DNA of 38,649 bases, taken from Streptomyces globisporus. Its GTDB lineage: Bacteria > Actinomycetota > Actinomycetes > Streptomycetales > Streptomycetaceae. The position numbers and the translations under genes are program-made. The DNA lies in contig NZ_QWFA01000029.1 of NCBI RefSeq assembly GCF_003501885.1, forward strand, positions 1 through 38,649, in the 5' to 3' direction. Below are positions 1 through 7,911 of the stretch, piece by piece. The notes under the pieces are model-generated. The model was not told the DNA's origin. It worked only from the letters and a program-made list of their open reading frames with translations, and made no database searches. Position 1 is the first letter of the stretch. The number at the start of each line of letters is the position of its first letter.

Positions 1-194
1 CGCTCGGCCTTACGCTGACCGTTGTCCCAGGGGCCGGCGGCGAGGACGGCGCCGGTTGCGACGACCAGGCCGAGCGTTGCGGAGCCTGCGATCACCTGCC
101 AGGTGTACGCCCCGTTGCGCTTCTTCGTCAGGATCTTCGGCCCGCCCCACGGGTCCGAGGGGCGCATCGACGGTTCTTCCACCTGCTCGGCCAC
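1..194 (-). CDS. N-terminal fragment of a single-pass membrane protein (possibly a DacB/PBP4-type carboxypeptidase)
   Basis: The gene runs off the left edge, and only its first 64 codons are present. I take the GTG at 194 as the start; an AAAGGGG ribosome site lies 10 nt upstream. The visible protein has a short polar N-terminus with a [12 protein letters not shown] stretch, then one hydrophobic segment at about residues 37-55 ([21 protein letters not shown]). This is a signal anchor or uncleaved signal peptide followed by an extracellular region that is cut off. No catalytic part is visible. In Streptomyces genomes as I recall them, a D-alanyl-D-alanine carboxypeptidase gene lies divergent to ppa, which suggests that identity, but this rests on context only. 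A GTG at 182 is an alternative start. Confidence 0.6.
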   Translation of the reverse strand, partial: MAEQVEEPSMRPSDPWGGPKILTKKRNGAYTWQVIAGSATLGLVVATGAVLAAGPWDNGQRKAE

Positions 195-280
195 CGCTGA
201 CCAGCCCCTTTCGCGAGCACACTTCTGCGTGGGGGACACTTAATCACCAGTCGTATGTGTTGATCATGGAGGAGCCACCC

Positions 281-775
281 GTGGAGTTCGACGTCACCAT
301 CGAGATCCCGAAGGGTTCGCGGAACAAGTACGAGGTGGACCACGAGACCGGTCGGATCCGCCTGGACCGTCGACTCTTCACCTCGACCAGCTACCCGGCC
401 GACTACGGCTTCGTCGAGAACACCCTCGGCGAGGACGGCGACCCGCTGGACGCGCTGGTCATCCTGGACGAGCCGACCTTCCCCGGTTGCCTCATCAAGT
501 GCCGCGCCATCGGCATGTTCCGGATGACCGACGAGGCGGGCGGCGACGACAAGCTGCTCTGCGTCCCGGCGTCCGACCCGCGCGTGGAGCACCTGCGCGA
601 CATCCACCACGTGTCGGAGTTCGACCGCCTGGAGATCCAGCACTTCTTCGAGGTCTACAAGGACCTGGAGCCGGGCAAGTCCGTCGAGGGCGCCGACTGG
701 GTCGGCCGCGCCGAGGCGGAGGCCGAGATCGAGGCCTCCTACAAGCGTCTTGAGGCGCAGGGCGGCGCGCACTGA
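281..775 (+). CDS. ppa: Inorganic pyrophosphatase (family I)
   Basis: This is a soluble cytoplasmic Mg-dependent pyrophosphatase that hydrolyses PPi to two phosphates, pulling biosynthetic reactions forward. The 164-residue length is normal for the bacterial family I enzyme. The family signature DGDPLDA sits at residues 52-58 and supplies metal-binding aspartates; the N-terminal [13 protein letters not shown] and the ADYGFVENT stretch are also characteristic. The GTG start at 281 is set by a GGAGGAG ribosome site about 6 nt upstream and by the family's [13 protein letters not shown]-terminus. The frame stays open upstream to 56, but that part is Arg/Pro-rich and not family-like. It is divergent from the truncated membrane-protein gene and is followed by a strong hairpin. 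Confidence 0.97.
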   Translation: MEFDVTIEIPKGSRNKYEVDHETGRIRLDRRLFTSTSYPADYGFVENTLGEDGDPLDALVILDEPTFPGCLIKCRAIGMFRMTDEAGGDDKLLCVPASDPRVEHLRDIHHVSEFDRLEIQHFFEVYKDLEPGKSVEGADWVGRAEAEAEIEASYKRLEAQGGAH

Positions 776-819
776 CGTCCCTCTTCCGGTTCCGTTTGTG
801 GGCCGGACGGCCGTCTTCG

Positions 820-855
820 AACGGGCGGTACACCTTCGCGGGTGTGCCGCCCGTT
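820..855 (+). terminator. Hairpin terminator downstream of ppa
   Basis: AACGGGCGGTACACC pairs with its near-perfect inverted copy across a short TTCGC loop; the single non-Watson-Crick pair is a G-U wobble. It lies 45 nt after the ppa stop and before the next gene. There is no U-tract, as is usual for Streptomyces terminators. Confidence 0.75.
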
Positions 856-963
856 TCGCTGTCCGCACTTCCGCGCGTGCGGGGCCCATGGCGGTGGCCA
901 TACTGGGCACACGTGCGGCGGGGTGACCCCCAGTGACGTGCAGTCGAGCAGGAACGAGGTCGA

Positions 964-2667
964 GTGGTGGCGGAATCGGGCGGTCCTGAGGACCAGAAGC
1001 CCCAGTCCGACGAGGCGCGGAGCGCTTTCGCTCCGCCCGCCGGGACGATGCATCCGGTGTCGCCGCCCGAGGAGGACCATCCGACGTCGGAGTTCGCGAT
1101 CCCGACCGGGGTGCAGCCGGAGCCGCACGGTCCGGCCGGCTCGGGCGGGGGTTCCGGGGGCGGTTCGAACTCCGACACGCTGAGTTCCGCTTTCACCCCG
1201 CCGAGCACGTACAGGGCCCCGCAGTCGCCGCCCGCTTTCACCCCGGCGCAGGGCATTCCGATGGTCAAGCTGACCAAGGAGGCGCCCTGGCAGGACCGGA
1301 TGCGCACGATGCTGCGGATGCCGGTGACCGAGCGTCCGGCGGCCGAGTCGATCCAGCGCACCGACGACGACACGGGTCCGGCCGTGCCGCGCGTGCTCGA
1401 CCTGACGCTGCGTATCGGGGAGCTGCTGCTGGCGGGCGGCGAGGGCGCCGAGGACGTCGAGGCGGCGATGTTCGCGGTGACCCGGTCCTACGGCCTGGAC
1501 CGCAGCGAGCCGACGGTGACGTTCACTCTGCTGTCCATCTCGCACCAGCCGTCGCTGGTCGACGACCCGGTGACGGCGAGCCGTACCGTACGCCGCCGGG
1601 GCACCGACTACACCCGTCTGGCGGCGGTGTTCCGGCTGGTCGACGACATCACCAGCACGGACACCGAGGTGTCGCTGGAGGAGGCCTACCGGCGGCTCGC
1701 GGAGATCCGCCGTAACCGTCACCCGTACTCGGGCTGGGTGCTGACGGCGGCCGCCGGGCTGCTGGCCGGTTCGGCCTCCGTGCTGGTCGGCGGTGGGTTC
1801 CTGGTGTTCGTCGTGGCGGCGGCGGGCGCGATGCTCGGCGACCGGCTGGCGTGGCTGTGTGCCGGGCGCGGGCTGCCTGAGTTCTACCAGTTCACGGTGG
1901 CCGCGATGCCGCCCGCCGCGATGGGGGTGGCGCTGACGCTGACCCATTCGACGGACATCCGCCCGTCCGCGGTGATCACCGGTGGGCTGTTCGCACTGCT
2001 GCCGGGGCGGGCGCTGGTGGCGGGGGTGCAGGACGGACTGACCGGTTACTACATCACCGCCTCGGCCCGGCTGCTCGAAGTCATGTACTTCTTCATCGGG
2101 ATCGTCGCGGGTGTGCTGATCGTCCTGTATCTGGGGCTCCAGCTGGGGGCGCAGCTCAATCCCGAGGCCCGGTTCACGCCGTACGACGAGCCGGTGGTGC
2201 AGATCCTGGCGTCGATGGGGCTGAGTCTGGCCTTCGCCGTCCTGCTCCAGCAGGAGCGGTCGACCGTGCTGGCGGTCACCCTGAACGGCGGTGTCGCGTG
2301 GATCATCTTCGGGGCACTGGCCCGGACCGGAGGCATCTCGCCGGTCGCGGCGACAGCGGTGGCGGCCGGCCTGGTGGGCCTGTTCGGCCAGCTCTTCTCG
2401 CGCTACCGGTTCCACTCCTCACTGCCGTACATCACGGCGGCGATCGGGCCCCTGCTGCCCGGTTCGGCGACGTACTTCGGTCTGCTGGGCGTGGCCCAGA
2501 ACGAGCTGGACACCGGGCTCGCCTCGCTGTCGACGGCGGTCGCGACGGCGCTGGCCATCGCGATCGGGGTGAACCTGGGGAGCGAGATCTCGCGGCTGTT
2601 CATGGGGGTGCCGGGCGCGATCGGCGGGGCGAGCCGCCGGGCGGCGAAGCGGACCAGGGGGTTCTGA
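964..2667 (+). CDS. ThrE-family threonine/serine exporter-like membrane protein
   Basis: The protein has 567 residues. Residues 1 to about 140 are Pro/Gly/Ser-rich, probably disordered and cytoplasmic, with a loosely repeated AFxPP motif (near residues 20, 75 and 90) and a GSGGGSGGGS stretch. From about 143 the ThrE N-terminal domain (DUF1212) begins (VLDLTLRIGELLLAGGEGAEDVE), followed by about ten hydrophobic segments running to the C-terminus, including the C-terminal ThrE_2-type half. Family members such as Corynebacterium ThrE export threonine and serine by proton motive force; the substrate here is not shown by the sequence. The start is the first of two tandem GTG codons, and the ribosome site is weak. 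It stands alone and ends in a bidirectional terminator shared with the dedA-type gene. Confidence 0.85.
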   Translation: MVAESGGPEDQKPQSDEARSAFAPPAGTMHPVSPPEEDHPTSEFAIPTGVQPEPHGPAGSGGGSGGGSNSDTLSSAFTPPSTYRAPQSPPAFTPAQGIPMVKLTKEAPWQDRMRTMLRMPVTERPAAESIQRTDDDTGPAVPRVLDLTLRIGELLLAGGEGAEDVEAAMFAVTRSYGLDRSEPTVTFTLLSISHQPSLVDDPVTASRTVRRRGTDYTRLAAVFRLVDDITSTDTEVSLEEAYRRLAEIRRNRHPYSGWVLTAAAGLLAGSASVLVGGGFLVFVVAAAGAMLGDRLAWLCAGRGLPEFYQFTVAAMPPAAMGVALTLTHSTDIRPSAVITGGLFALLPGRALVAGVQDGLTGYYITASARLLEVMYFFIGIVAGVLIVLYLGLQLGAQLNPEARFTPYDEPVVQILASMGLSLAFAVLLQQERSTVLAVTLNGGVAWIIFGALARTGGISPVAATAVAAGLVGLFGQLFSRYRFHSSLPYITAAIGPLLPGSATYFGLLGVAQNELDTGLASLSTAVATALAIAIGVNLGSEISRLFMGVPGAIGGASRRAAKRTRGF

Positions 2668-2697
2668 TCCCACGCCCGGGACACCCGTCGTACGGAC

Positions 2698-2740
2698 GAC
2701 AACGCCCCACCCCGCGGAACTTCCGGGGTGGGGCGTTGTC
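2698..2740. terminator. Perfect bidirectional terminator hairpin
   Basis: Two 17-bp arms (2698-2714 and 2724-2740) pair perfectly across a 9-nt loop. The hairpin lies between the converging ThrE-like and DedA genes and can serve both. Confidence 0.9.
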
Positions 2741-2761
2741 CTGCTCGCGTACGGAGTGGAG

Positions 2762-3478
2762 TCAGCGCTTGGCGTGTCGGCCGCGCTGGCCGGAGGAGGG
2801 GCCGTTGCCGCCCGGGGGGCGGCCGGAGCCGTCGCCCGCCTCGGCCACGGCTGCCTTCCTGCCCTGACTGCGGGCCCGCAGCACCTCGATCACGATCGGC
2901 ACGACGGAGATGAGCACGATCAGGATGAGGATCATCTCGATGTGCTCGTGCACGAAGTCGATCTTGCCGAGGAGGGCTCCGAGCACGGTGACGCCGACGC
3001 CCCAGAGGATCGCGCCGACGATGTTGTACGTGATGAAGGAGCGGTAGTTCATCCGGCTGACGCCCGCGATGATCGGCGTGAAGGTACGCACGATGGGCAC
3101 GAAGCGGGCCAGGACCAGGGACTTCGGGCCGTGCTTCTCGAAGAACTCGTGGGCCTTCTCCACGTTCTCCTGCTTGAAGAGACGGGAGTCGGGGCGCTTG
3201 AAGAGGGCGGGGCCGACCTTGCGGCCGAAGAGATAGCCCACCTGGTCGCCGACGATCGCGGCCACCGCGATCAGCGTGCAGACGAGCCAGAGCGGGTACT
3301 TCAGCTGTCCCGTGGTCACCAGCAGACCCGTGGTGAACAGCAGCGAGTCGCCGGGCAGGAAGAACCCGATCAGGAGGCCGGACTCGGCGAAGACGATGAG
3401 GAGCAGGCCGGGGAGCCCGAACGTGTTGAGCAGATAGTCCGGGTCCAGCCAGCTCGGTCCGAGCGCAAGCGTATTCAA
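2762..3478 (-). CDS. DedA family (SNARE-associated/VTT domain) membrane protein
   Basis: This is an integral membrane protein of 238 residues. It carries DedA hallmarks: FAESGLLIGFFLPGDSLLF near the N-terminus (acidic residue plus the PGD re-entrant motif) and ARFVPIVRTFTPIIAG in the middle. DedA proteins act in membrane homeostasis and lipid (undecaprenyl phosphate or phospholipid) handling; the specific substrate is unknown here. The C-terminal ~35 residues are Gly/Arg/Lys-rich and cytoplasmic. I chose the TTG at 3478 because GGAG lies 9 nt upstream and the protein then starts LNTLALGPSWLDPDYLLN, as relatives do. An ATG at 3538 in the same frame would add 20 residues without a better ribosome site. 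Confidence 0.88.
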   Translation of the reverse strand: MNTLALGPSWLDPDYLLNTFGLPGLLLIVFAESGLLIGFFLPGDSLLFTTGLLVTTGQLKYPLWLVCTLIAVAAIVGDQVGYLFGRKVGPALFKRPDSRLFKQENVEKAHEFFEKHGPKSLVLARFVPIVRTFTPIIAGVSRMNYRSFITYNIVGAILWGVGVTVLGALLGKIDFVHEHIEMILILIVLISVVPIVIEVLRARSQGRKAAVAEAGDGSGRPPGGNGPSSGQRGRHAKR

Positions 3479-3630
3479 GGGTCCGGGCTCCAGGATGAGG
3501 GGTGCGATGGCGGCTCTGTGGCCGCCCCAAGCTATCAACGCCCGATGCGTGCCCGTGGTTCCAGTGGCGTACAGCGGGAATGCGCATCCTACGAACCGGC
3601 CCGAAGCTGATCACAGGAGGTGCCACCACC

Positions 3631-3996
3631 ATGGGCATTGAGGAATTCGGCGGCGGTCAGACGGCACAGGCGGACGTGCTGGTCGTCACCACGAACGACG
3701 TACCCGGCTACCAGGTGACCCAGGTCATCGGCGAGGTCTTCGGGCTGACCGTACGGTCCCGTCACCTCGGCAGCCAGATCGGGGCCGGGCTGAAGTCGAT
3801 GATCGGCGGCGAGCTGAGGGGGCTGACCAAGACACTGGTCGAGACCCGTAACCAGGCGATGGAGCGGCTCGTGGAGCAGGCGCGGGCCCGGGGCGCCAAC
3901 GCGGTCCTCATGATGCGCTTCGACGTGACCGAGGCGGCGGACGTGGGCACGGAGGTCTGCGCGTACGGGACGGCGGCGGTGATCAGCAAGGTGTGA
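3631..3996 (+). CDS. YbjQ/UPF0145 family heavy-metal-binding-domain protein
   Basis: A small soluble protein of 121 residues. It matches the YbjQ (UPF0145) family: VTTNDVPGYQVTQVIGEVFGLTV near the start, then RNQAMERLVEQARARGANAV and a C-terminal strand ending GTAAVISKV. The family forms pentameric rings related to TerS/HMA-like folds; its biological role is not firmly known. AGGAGG lies 10 nt upstream of the ATG at 3631. Upstream in-frame sequence to 3502 does not resemble the family. It is divergent from the dedA-type gene, and a block of 28-bp repeats follows directly. Confidence 0.88.
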   Translation: MGIEEFGGGQTAQADVLVVTTNDVPGYQVTQVIGEVFGLTVRSRHLGSQIGAGLKSMIGGELRGLTKTLVETRNQAMERLVEQARARGANAVLMMRFDVTEAADVGTEVCAYGTAAVISKV

Positions 3997-4000
3997 CGGC

Positions 4001-4196
4001 GCACGGTGTGACCCGCGCAGGCCGGGTCGCACGGCGTGACGGGCACCGGTCGGGCCGCACGGCGTGACGCGGTGCCCGTCGGGCCGCACGGGTGGCCCGG
4101 CGCCCTCGGGCCGCACGGCGTGACCCGGCGCCCCCAGGCCGCACGGCGTGACCCGGCGCCCTCGGGCCGCACGGCGTGACGCGGTGCCCGTCGGGG
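4001..4196. repeat. Seven-copy degenerate 28-bp tandem repeat
   Basis: Seven consecutive units start at 4001, 4029, 4057, 4086, 4113, 4141 and 4169, each 27-29 nt long and beginning GCACGGcGTGAC. Most end in CCCTCGGGCC or GTCGGGCC. Units 5 and 6 are nearly identical and units 3 and 7 share the same variant, so the array looks like stepwise duplication. There is no spacer sequence. It fills nearly the whole gap between the ybjQ-type gene and the CLC gene. The units can fold into GC-rich stems, so the array may also stop transcription. Confidence 0.9.
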
Positions 4197-4240
4197 CCGA
4201 CTTGGGCGTTATGCGCGTTTCGTCGCCCTAGGGTGGGCCG

Positions 4241-5533
4241 GTGGCCCCCGAACCCCCCGCACCCTCGCCCGCTCCCCCGCAGCCGCCGGCCACCCCGGCC
4301 CGGCGGCTGCTGCCGCTCGTTCTGCCCGCGATCGCCGTCGGCGTCGCCTGCGCGCTGATCCTGCTCGGGGTGAGCCTGCTGGCGGAGCAGCTCCAGGACG
4401 TGCTCTGGGAGTCCCTGCCCGACGCGCTCGGGGTCGGGCGGTTCAGCTCCCTGTGGATGGTCGCGATGCTCACCGCGACCGGCCTCGCGGTGGGGCTCGT
4501 CCTGCGGGCCGTACCCGGTCACGGCGGGCCCGATCCGGCCACCACCGGGCTGGTCGACGCCCCGATGCGGCCCGGCGTCGTGCCCGGGCTGCTCGTGGTG
4601 ACGACCCTGGCGCTGGCGGGCGGGGTGAGCCTCGGGCCGGAGAACCCGATCACCGCCGCCAACATCGCCCTGGCCTTCTGGCTCGGCCGGCGGTTCGCAC
4701 CCGGCGCTCCGGGCGAGGTGTGGGTGGCGCTCGCGGCGGCCGGGACGATCGGGGCCCTGTTCGGCACCCCGGTCGCAGCCGCGCTGATCCTCTCCGAGGC
4801 GCTGGCCTCGCAGCCGGGCCCCGGGGCGTTCTGGGACCGGCTGTTCGCCCCGCTCGCGGCCGGTACGGCGGGCGCGCTGACCATGTCGCTGATCGCGGAG
4901 CCCAGCTTCGACCTGTCCCTCCCCGCGTACACCGGACCGCACTGGGGCGATCTGCTCTCCGCCCTGCTGATCGCCTCGGCGGGCGCGGTTCTCGGGCTGC
5001 TCGCGGTGTACGCGTTCCCGGTGGCGCACCGGGTCTTCGCGGCGCTGCGGCATCCGGTGCTCGCCCTGACGGTGGGCGGTCTCGTGCTGGGGCTGCTGGG
5101 TGCGCTGGGCGGCCATCTCACCCTGTTCAAGGGGCTCGACGAGGTGAAGACGCTCGCCGGGGACCCGGACGGGTGGTCGGCCGGGGAGTTCGCGGGGATG
5201 GCGATCGTGAAGATGGCCGCCCTCGTGATCGCGGCCGCCTGCGGCTTCCGGGGCGGCCGGATCTTCCCGGCGGTCTTCGCGGGGGTGTCGCTCGGGCTGT
5301 GCGCCCACGCACTGGTCGACGCGGTCCCGCCGTCGCTCGCGGTGTCCTGCGCGGTGCTGGGCGTGCTGCTCGCCGTCACCCGGCAGGGCTGGGTGAGTCT
5401 GTTCACCGCGGCGGTGCTGGTCAGCGACGCGTCCGTGCTGCCGCTGCTGTGCGCGGCGACCCTGCCCGCGTGGCTGCTGGTCACGGGGCGGGCCCAGATG
5501 CAGCTGGACGCGGACGGGAAGTCGCTGCGGTGA
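4241..5533 (+). CDS. CLC-family chloride channel / H+-Cl- antiporter-like protein
   Basis: An integral membrane protein of 430 residues with about ten hydrophobic segments after a 25-residue Pro/Ala-rich N-terminus. CLC filter motifs are recognisable. GGVSLGPENP corresponds to GxEGP and keeps the gating glutamate, and GFRGGRIFPAVFAG matches the GxFxP motif. The first motif is divergent (PGHGGPD instead of GSGIP), so the usual chloride-coordinating Ser is not evident. Transport of chloride or another anion is inferred; channel versus exchanger cannot be decided. The GTG at 4241 is assigned because the hydrophobic core follows shortly and no upstream coding is evident; the ribosome site is weak. 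It is co-directional with wrbA and the decarboxylase gene. Confidence 0.85.
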   Translation: MAPEPPAPSPAPPQPPATPARRLLPLVLPAIAVGVACALILLGVSLLAEQLQDVLWESLPDALGVGRFSSLWMVAMLTATGLAVGLVLRAVPGHGGPDPATTGLVDAPMRPGVVPGLLVVTTLALAGGVSLGPENPITAANIALAFWLGRRFAPGAPGEVWVALAAAGTIGALFGTPVAAALILSEALASQPGPGAFWDRLFAPLAAGTAGALTMSLIAEPSFDLSLPAYTGPHWGDLLSALLIASAGAVLGLLAVYAFPVAHRVFAALRHPVLALTVGGLVLGLLGALGGHLTLFKGLDEVKTLAGDPDGWSAGEFAGMAIVKMAALVIAAACGFRGGRIFPAVFAGVSLGLCAHALVDAVPPSLAVSCAVLGVLLAVTRQGWVSLFTAAVLVSDASVLPLLCAATLPAWLLVTGRAQMQLDADGKSLR

Positions 5534-5587
5534 GCCGGTCAGCGGCGGCGTACAGACCACTGCGGCGAGCGGCAGCCGTAGGCCGTC

Positions 5588-5645
5588 ACGGGGAAGGCCC
5601 CGCCCGGCGGGGAGGCCCCGTCCGACGCGGGGAAGCCCCGTCCGG
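5588..5645 (+). repeat. Three phased mini-hairpins (CGGGGAAGGCCCCG-type)
   Basis: Three near-identical small palindromes, CGGGGAAGGCCCCG (5589), CGGGGAGGCCCCG (5608) and CGGGGAAGCCCCG (5628), repeat at 19-20 bp spacing with CCGnCG linkers between. They sit between the CLC stop and the wrbA start. They could end the CLC transcript or bind protein on one DNA face (spacing about two helical turns). Confidence 0.7.
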
Positions 5646-5734
5646 CGCGCCGGACGCACCGAACCTCCGTATCGTCTGGTTCGTGCGCTTTTGCGCCGCC
5701 TCGTACCGATTCCGCTTCGCCGGAGGTTCCCCGC

Positions 5735-6358
5735 ATGCCCACGCCCGTCAACGTCGCCGTCGTCTACTACTCCTCCACCGGCACCATCGCCACGATCGCG
5801 AAGGCGATGGCCGAGGACGCCGAGCGGGCCGGGGCGCAGGTGCGGCTGCGCCGGGTCGCGGAGCTCGCCCCGCAGGCGGCCATCGACGCCAACCCGGCGT
5901 GGGCGGAGAACGCCAAGGCGACGGCGGACATCCCCGAGGTCTCGCCGGACGACCTGGTCTGGGCGGACGCGGTGATCTTCGGTTCGCCGACCCGGTTCGG
6001 GAACATCACCTCCCAGCTGAAGCAGTTCATCGACACGCTCGGCGGGCTGTGGCAGTCGGGGCAGCTCGCCGACAAGGTCTACAGCGGCTTCACCTCCACG
6101 GCCACCGCCCACGGCGGCCAGGAGTCCACGCTGCTCGCGCTGTACAACACGATCCATCACTTCGGCGGCATCCTCGTCACCCCCGGGTACACCGACCCCA
6201 CGAAGTTCGTCGACGGCAACCCGTACGGCACCTCGCACATCGCCGGGCAGGGCGACCTCCCGGTCGGCGAGCAGACGCTCACCGCCGTCCGCGTGCAGGC
6301 CGAGCGGGTCGTGAAGTTCACCCGGGCGATCAAGACGGGCCTGGCCGCCGAGAACTGA
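5735..6358 (+). CDS. wrbA: NAD(P)H:quinone oxidoreductase, WrbA type
   Basis: A flavodoxin-like FMN protein of 207 residues, the usual WrbA length. It reduces quinones by two electrons with NAD(P)H, avoiding semiquinone radicals, and acts in the cytoplasm as a tetramer. The FMN phosphate-binding loop is YYSSTGTIATIA near residue 11. GSPTRFGNITSQLKQFIDTLGGLW and the KVYSGFTSTATAHGGQESTLL segment are WrbA signatures. The ATG at 5735 has GGAGG about 10 nt upstream. It lies 54 bp before the glutamate decarboxylase gene on the same strand, so the two may be cotranscribed. Confidence 0.95.
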   Translation: MPTPVNVAVVYYSSTGTIATIAKAMAEDAERAGAQVRLRRVAELAPQAAIDANPAWAENAKATADIPEVSPDDLVWADAVIFGSPTRFGNITSQLKQFIDTLGGLWQSGQLADKVYSGFTSTATAHGGQESTLLALYNTIHHFGGILVTPGYTDPTKFVDGNPYGTSHIAGQGDLPVGEQTLTAVRVQAERVVKFTRAIKTGLAAEN

Positions 6359-6412
6359 CCTCGCAAACGGACGCGCACCGACCCCGTCGGCCGACAGAAG
6401 GGCTCTCCCACC

Positions 6413-7840
6413 ATGCCGCTTCACCGCGGTGCCCACCCGGACCAGGACGAGCCCTCCGACGAGCGGCGCAGGCTCGCGCTGAACCCGTTCTTCGGCGAGG
6501 CGGACCCGACAGCCGCGATGAACACCGCGCCGCCCCGGCACCGGCTGCCCGACGGGCCGCTGCCGCCGCTGACGGCGTACCGGCTGGTCCACGACGAGCT
6601 GATGCTCGACGGCAACTCCCGGCTCAACCTGGCCACGTTCGTCACCACCTGGATGGAGCCGCAGGCCGGCGTCCTGATGGGCGAGTGCCGGGACAAGAAC
6701 ATGATCGACAAGGACGAGTACCCGCGCACCGCCGAGCTGGAGAAGCGCTGTGTGGCGATGCTCGCCGACCTGTGGAACGCGCCCGACCCGGCGGCGGCCG
6801 TGGGGTGTTCGACCACCGGGTCGAGCGAGGCGTGCATGCTCGCGGGGCTCGCCCTGAAGCGCCGCTGGGCCAAGCGGAACGCGGACCGCTATCCGGCGAC
6901 GGCACGGCCCAATCTGGTGATGGGCGTGAACGTGCAGGTCTGCTGGGAGAAGTTCTGCAACTTCTGGGAGGTGGAGGCCCGGCAGGTCCCGATGGAGGGC
7001 GGGCGCTTCCACATCGACCCGCAGGCCGCCGCCGAGCTCTGCGACGAGAACACCATCGGGGTCGTCGGCATCCTCGGCTCCACCTTCGACGGCTCCTACG
7101 AGCCGATCGCCGACCTCTGCGCGGCCCTGGACGCCCTCCAGGAGCGCACAGGACTTGATGTCCCGGTCCACGTGGACGGGGCGTCCGGCGCCATGGTGGC
7201 GCCGTTCCTCGACCCGGATCTGGTGTGGGACTTCCGGCTGCCGAGGGTGGCGTCGGTCAACACCTCGGGCCACAAGTACGGCCTGGTCTATCCGGGGGTC
7301 GGCTGGGCGCTGTGGCGTACGGCGGACGAGCTGCCGGAGGAGCTGGTCTTCCGGGTCAACTACCTGGGCGGCGACATGCCGACGTTCGCCCTGAACTTCT
7401 CCCGGCCCGGGGCGCAGGTGGTCGCGCAGTACTACACGTTCCTGCGCCTCGGGCACGACGGCTACCGGGCGGTCCAGCAGGCCTCCCGGGACGTGGCCTG
7501 CGGGCTCGCCCGGGCGGTGGAGGACCTCGGCGACTTCCAGCTCCTGACCCGGGGCGACCAGTTGCCGGTGTTCGCCTTCACGACGACCGCCGAGGTCCAC
7601 GCGTACGACGTCTTCGACGTGTCACGCCGGCTTCGGGAGCGGGGCTGGCTGGTGCCCGCGTACACCTTCCCCGCCAACCGGCAGGACCTGTCGGTGCTGC
7701 GGGTGGTGTGCCGCAACGGCTTCTCCTCCGACCTGGCCGAGCTGCTGGTCGAGGACCTGAAGCTGTTCCTGCCCGAACTGCGGGCCCAGAAGCACCCGGT
7801 GAGCCATGACCGGCAGGCCGCCACGGCCTTCCACCACTAG
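6413..7840 (+). CDS. gad: Glutamate decarboxylase (PLP-dependent, group II)
   Basis: A cytoplasmic enzyme of 475 residues converting L-glutamate to GABA and CO2 while consuming a proton. The PLP-binding lysine is Lys288 in NTSGHKYGLVYPG. The VHVDGASGAMVAPF stretch holds the aspartate that contacts the cofactor nitrogen, and GCSTTGSSEACMLAGLALKRRW is the conserved cofactor-phosphate region. The N-terminal NPFFGE and the VTTWMEP segment are typical GadB features. The ATG at 6413 follows an AGAAGGG ribosome site. No glutamate/GABA antiporter is present in the window. The TAG stop lies at the edge of a CTAG-bounded inverted repeat. Confidence 0.95.
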   Translation: MPLHRGAHPDQDEPSDERRRLALNPFFGEADPTAAMNTAPPRHRLPDGPLPPLTAYRLVHDELMLDGNSRLNLATFVTTWMEPQAGVLMGECRDKNMIDKDEYPRTAELEKRCVAMLADLWNAPDPAAAVGCSTTGSSEACMLAGLALKRRWAKRNADRYPATARPNLVMGVNVQVCWEKFCNFWEVEARQVPMEGGRFHIDPQAAAELCDENTIGVVGILGSTFDGSYEPIADLCAALDALQERTGLDVPVHVDGASGAMVAPFLDPDLVWDFRLPRVASVNTSGHKYGLVYPGVGWALWRTADELPEELVFRVNYLGGDMPTFALNFSRPGAQVVAQYYTFLRLGHDGYRAVQQASRDVACGLARAVEDLGDFQLLTRGDQLPVFAFTTTAEVHAYDVFDVSRRLRERGWLVPAYTFPANRQDLSVLRVVCRNGFSSDLAELLVEDLKLFLPELRAQKHPVSHDRQAATAFHH

Positions 7841-7911
7841 GGCCTGTCGTCACACTGCCGTCGTCGCCCGGAGGGCGGCAGGCGGCAGTGTGGCGACAGG
7901 CCCTAGTGGTG
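7832..7911. repeat. CTAG-bounded 29-bp inverted repeat (bidirectional terminator or MITE-like remnant)
   Basis: The outer arms CACCACTAG (7832-7840) and CTAGTGGTG (7903-7911) enclose 20-bp arms beginning GGCCTGTCG (7841-7860 and 7883-7902) with one mismatch. The inner 22 bp can form a smaller hairpin. CTAG is present at both junctions. The element contains the gad stop codon and the last codons of the opposite membrane-protein gene. It can clearly act as a terminator for both; the terminal-repeat layout also resembles a tiny non-autonomous element. Confidence 0.8.

Noticed and set aside
56..280. N-terminal extension of the pyrophosphatase
   Set aside because: The extension is Arg/Pro-rich and not family-like, it overlaps the divergent gene, and a good ribosome site supports the GTG at 281.
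4001..4196. CRISPR array
   Set aside because: Units of 27-29 bp follow each other directly with no variable spacers and no cas genes are in the window.
3983..7600. A 1,205-codon open frame on the minus strand opposite the CLC, wrbA and decarboxylase genes
   Set aside because: It is the high-GC shadow of three well-recognised plus-strand genes; the product is Arg/His/Gln/Gly-rich with no family resemblance.
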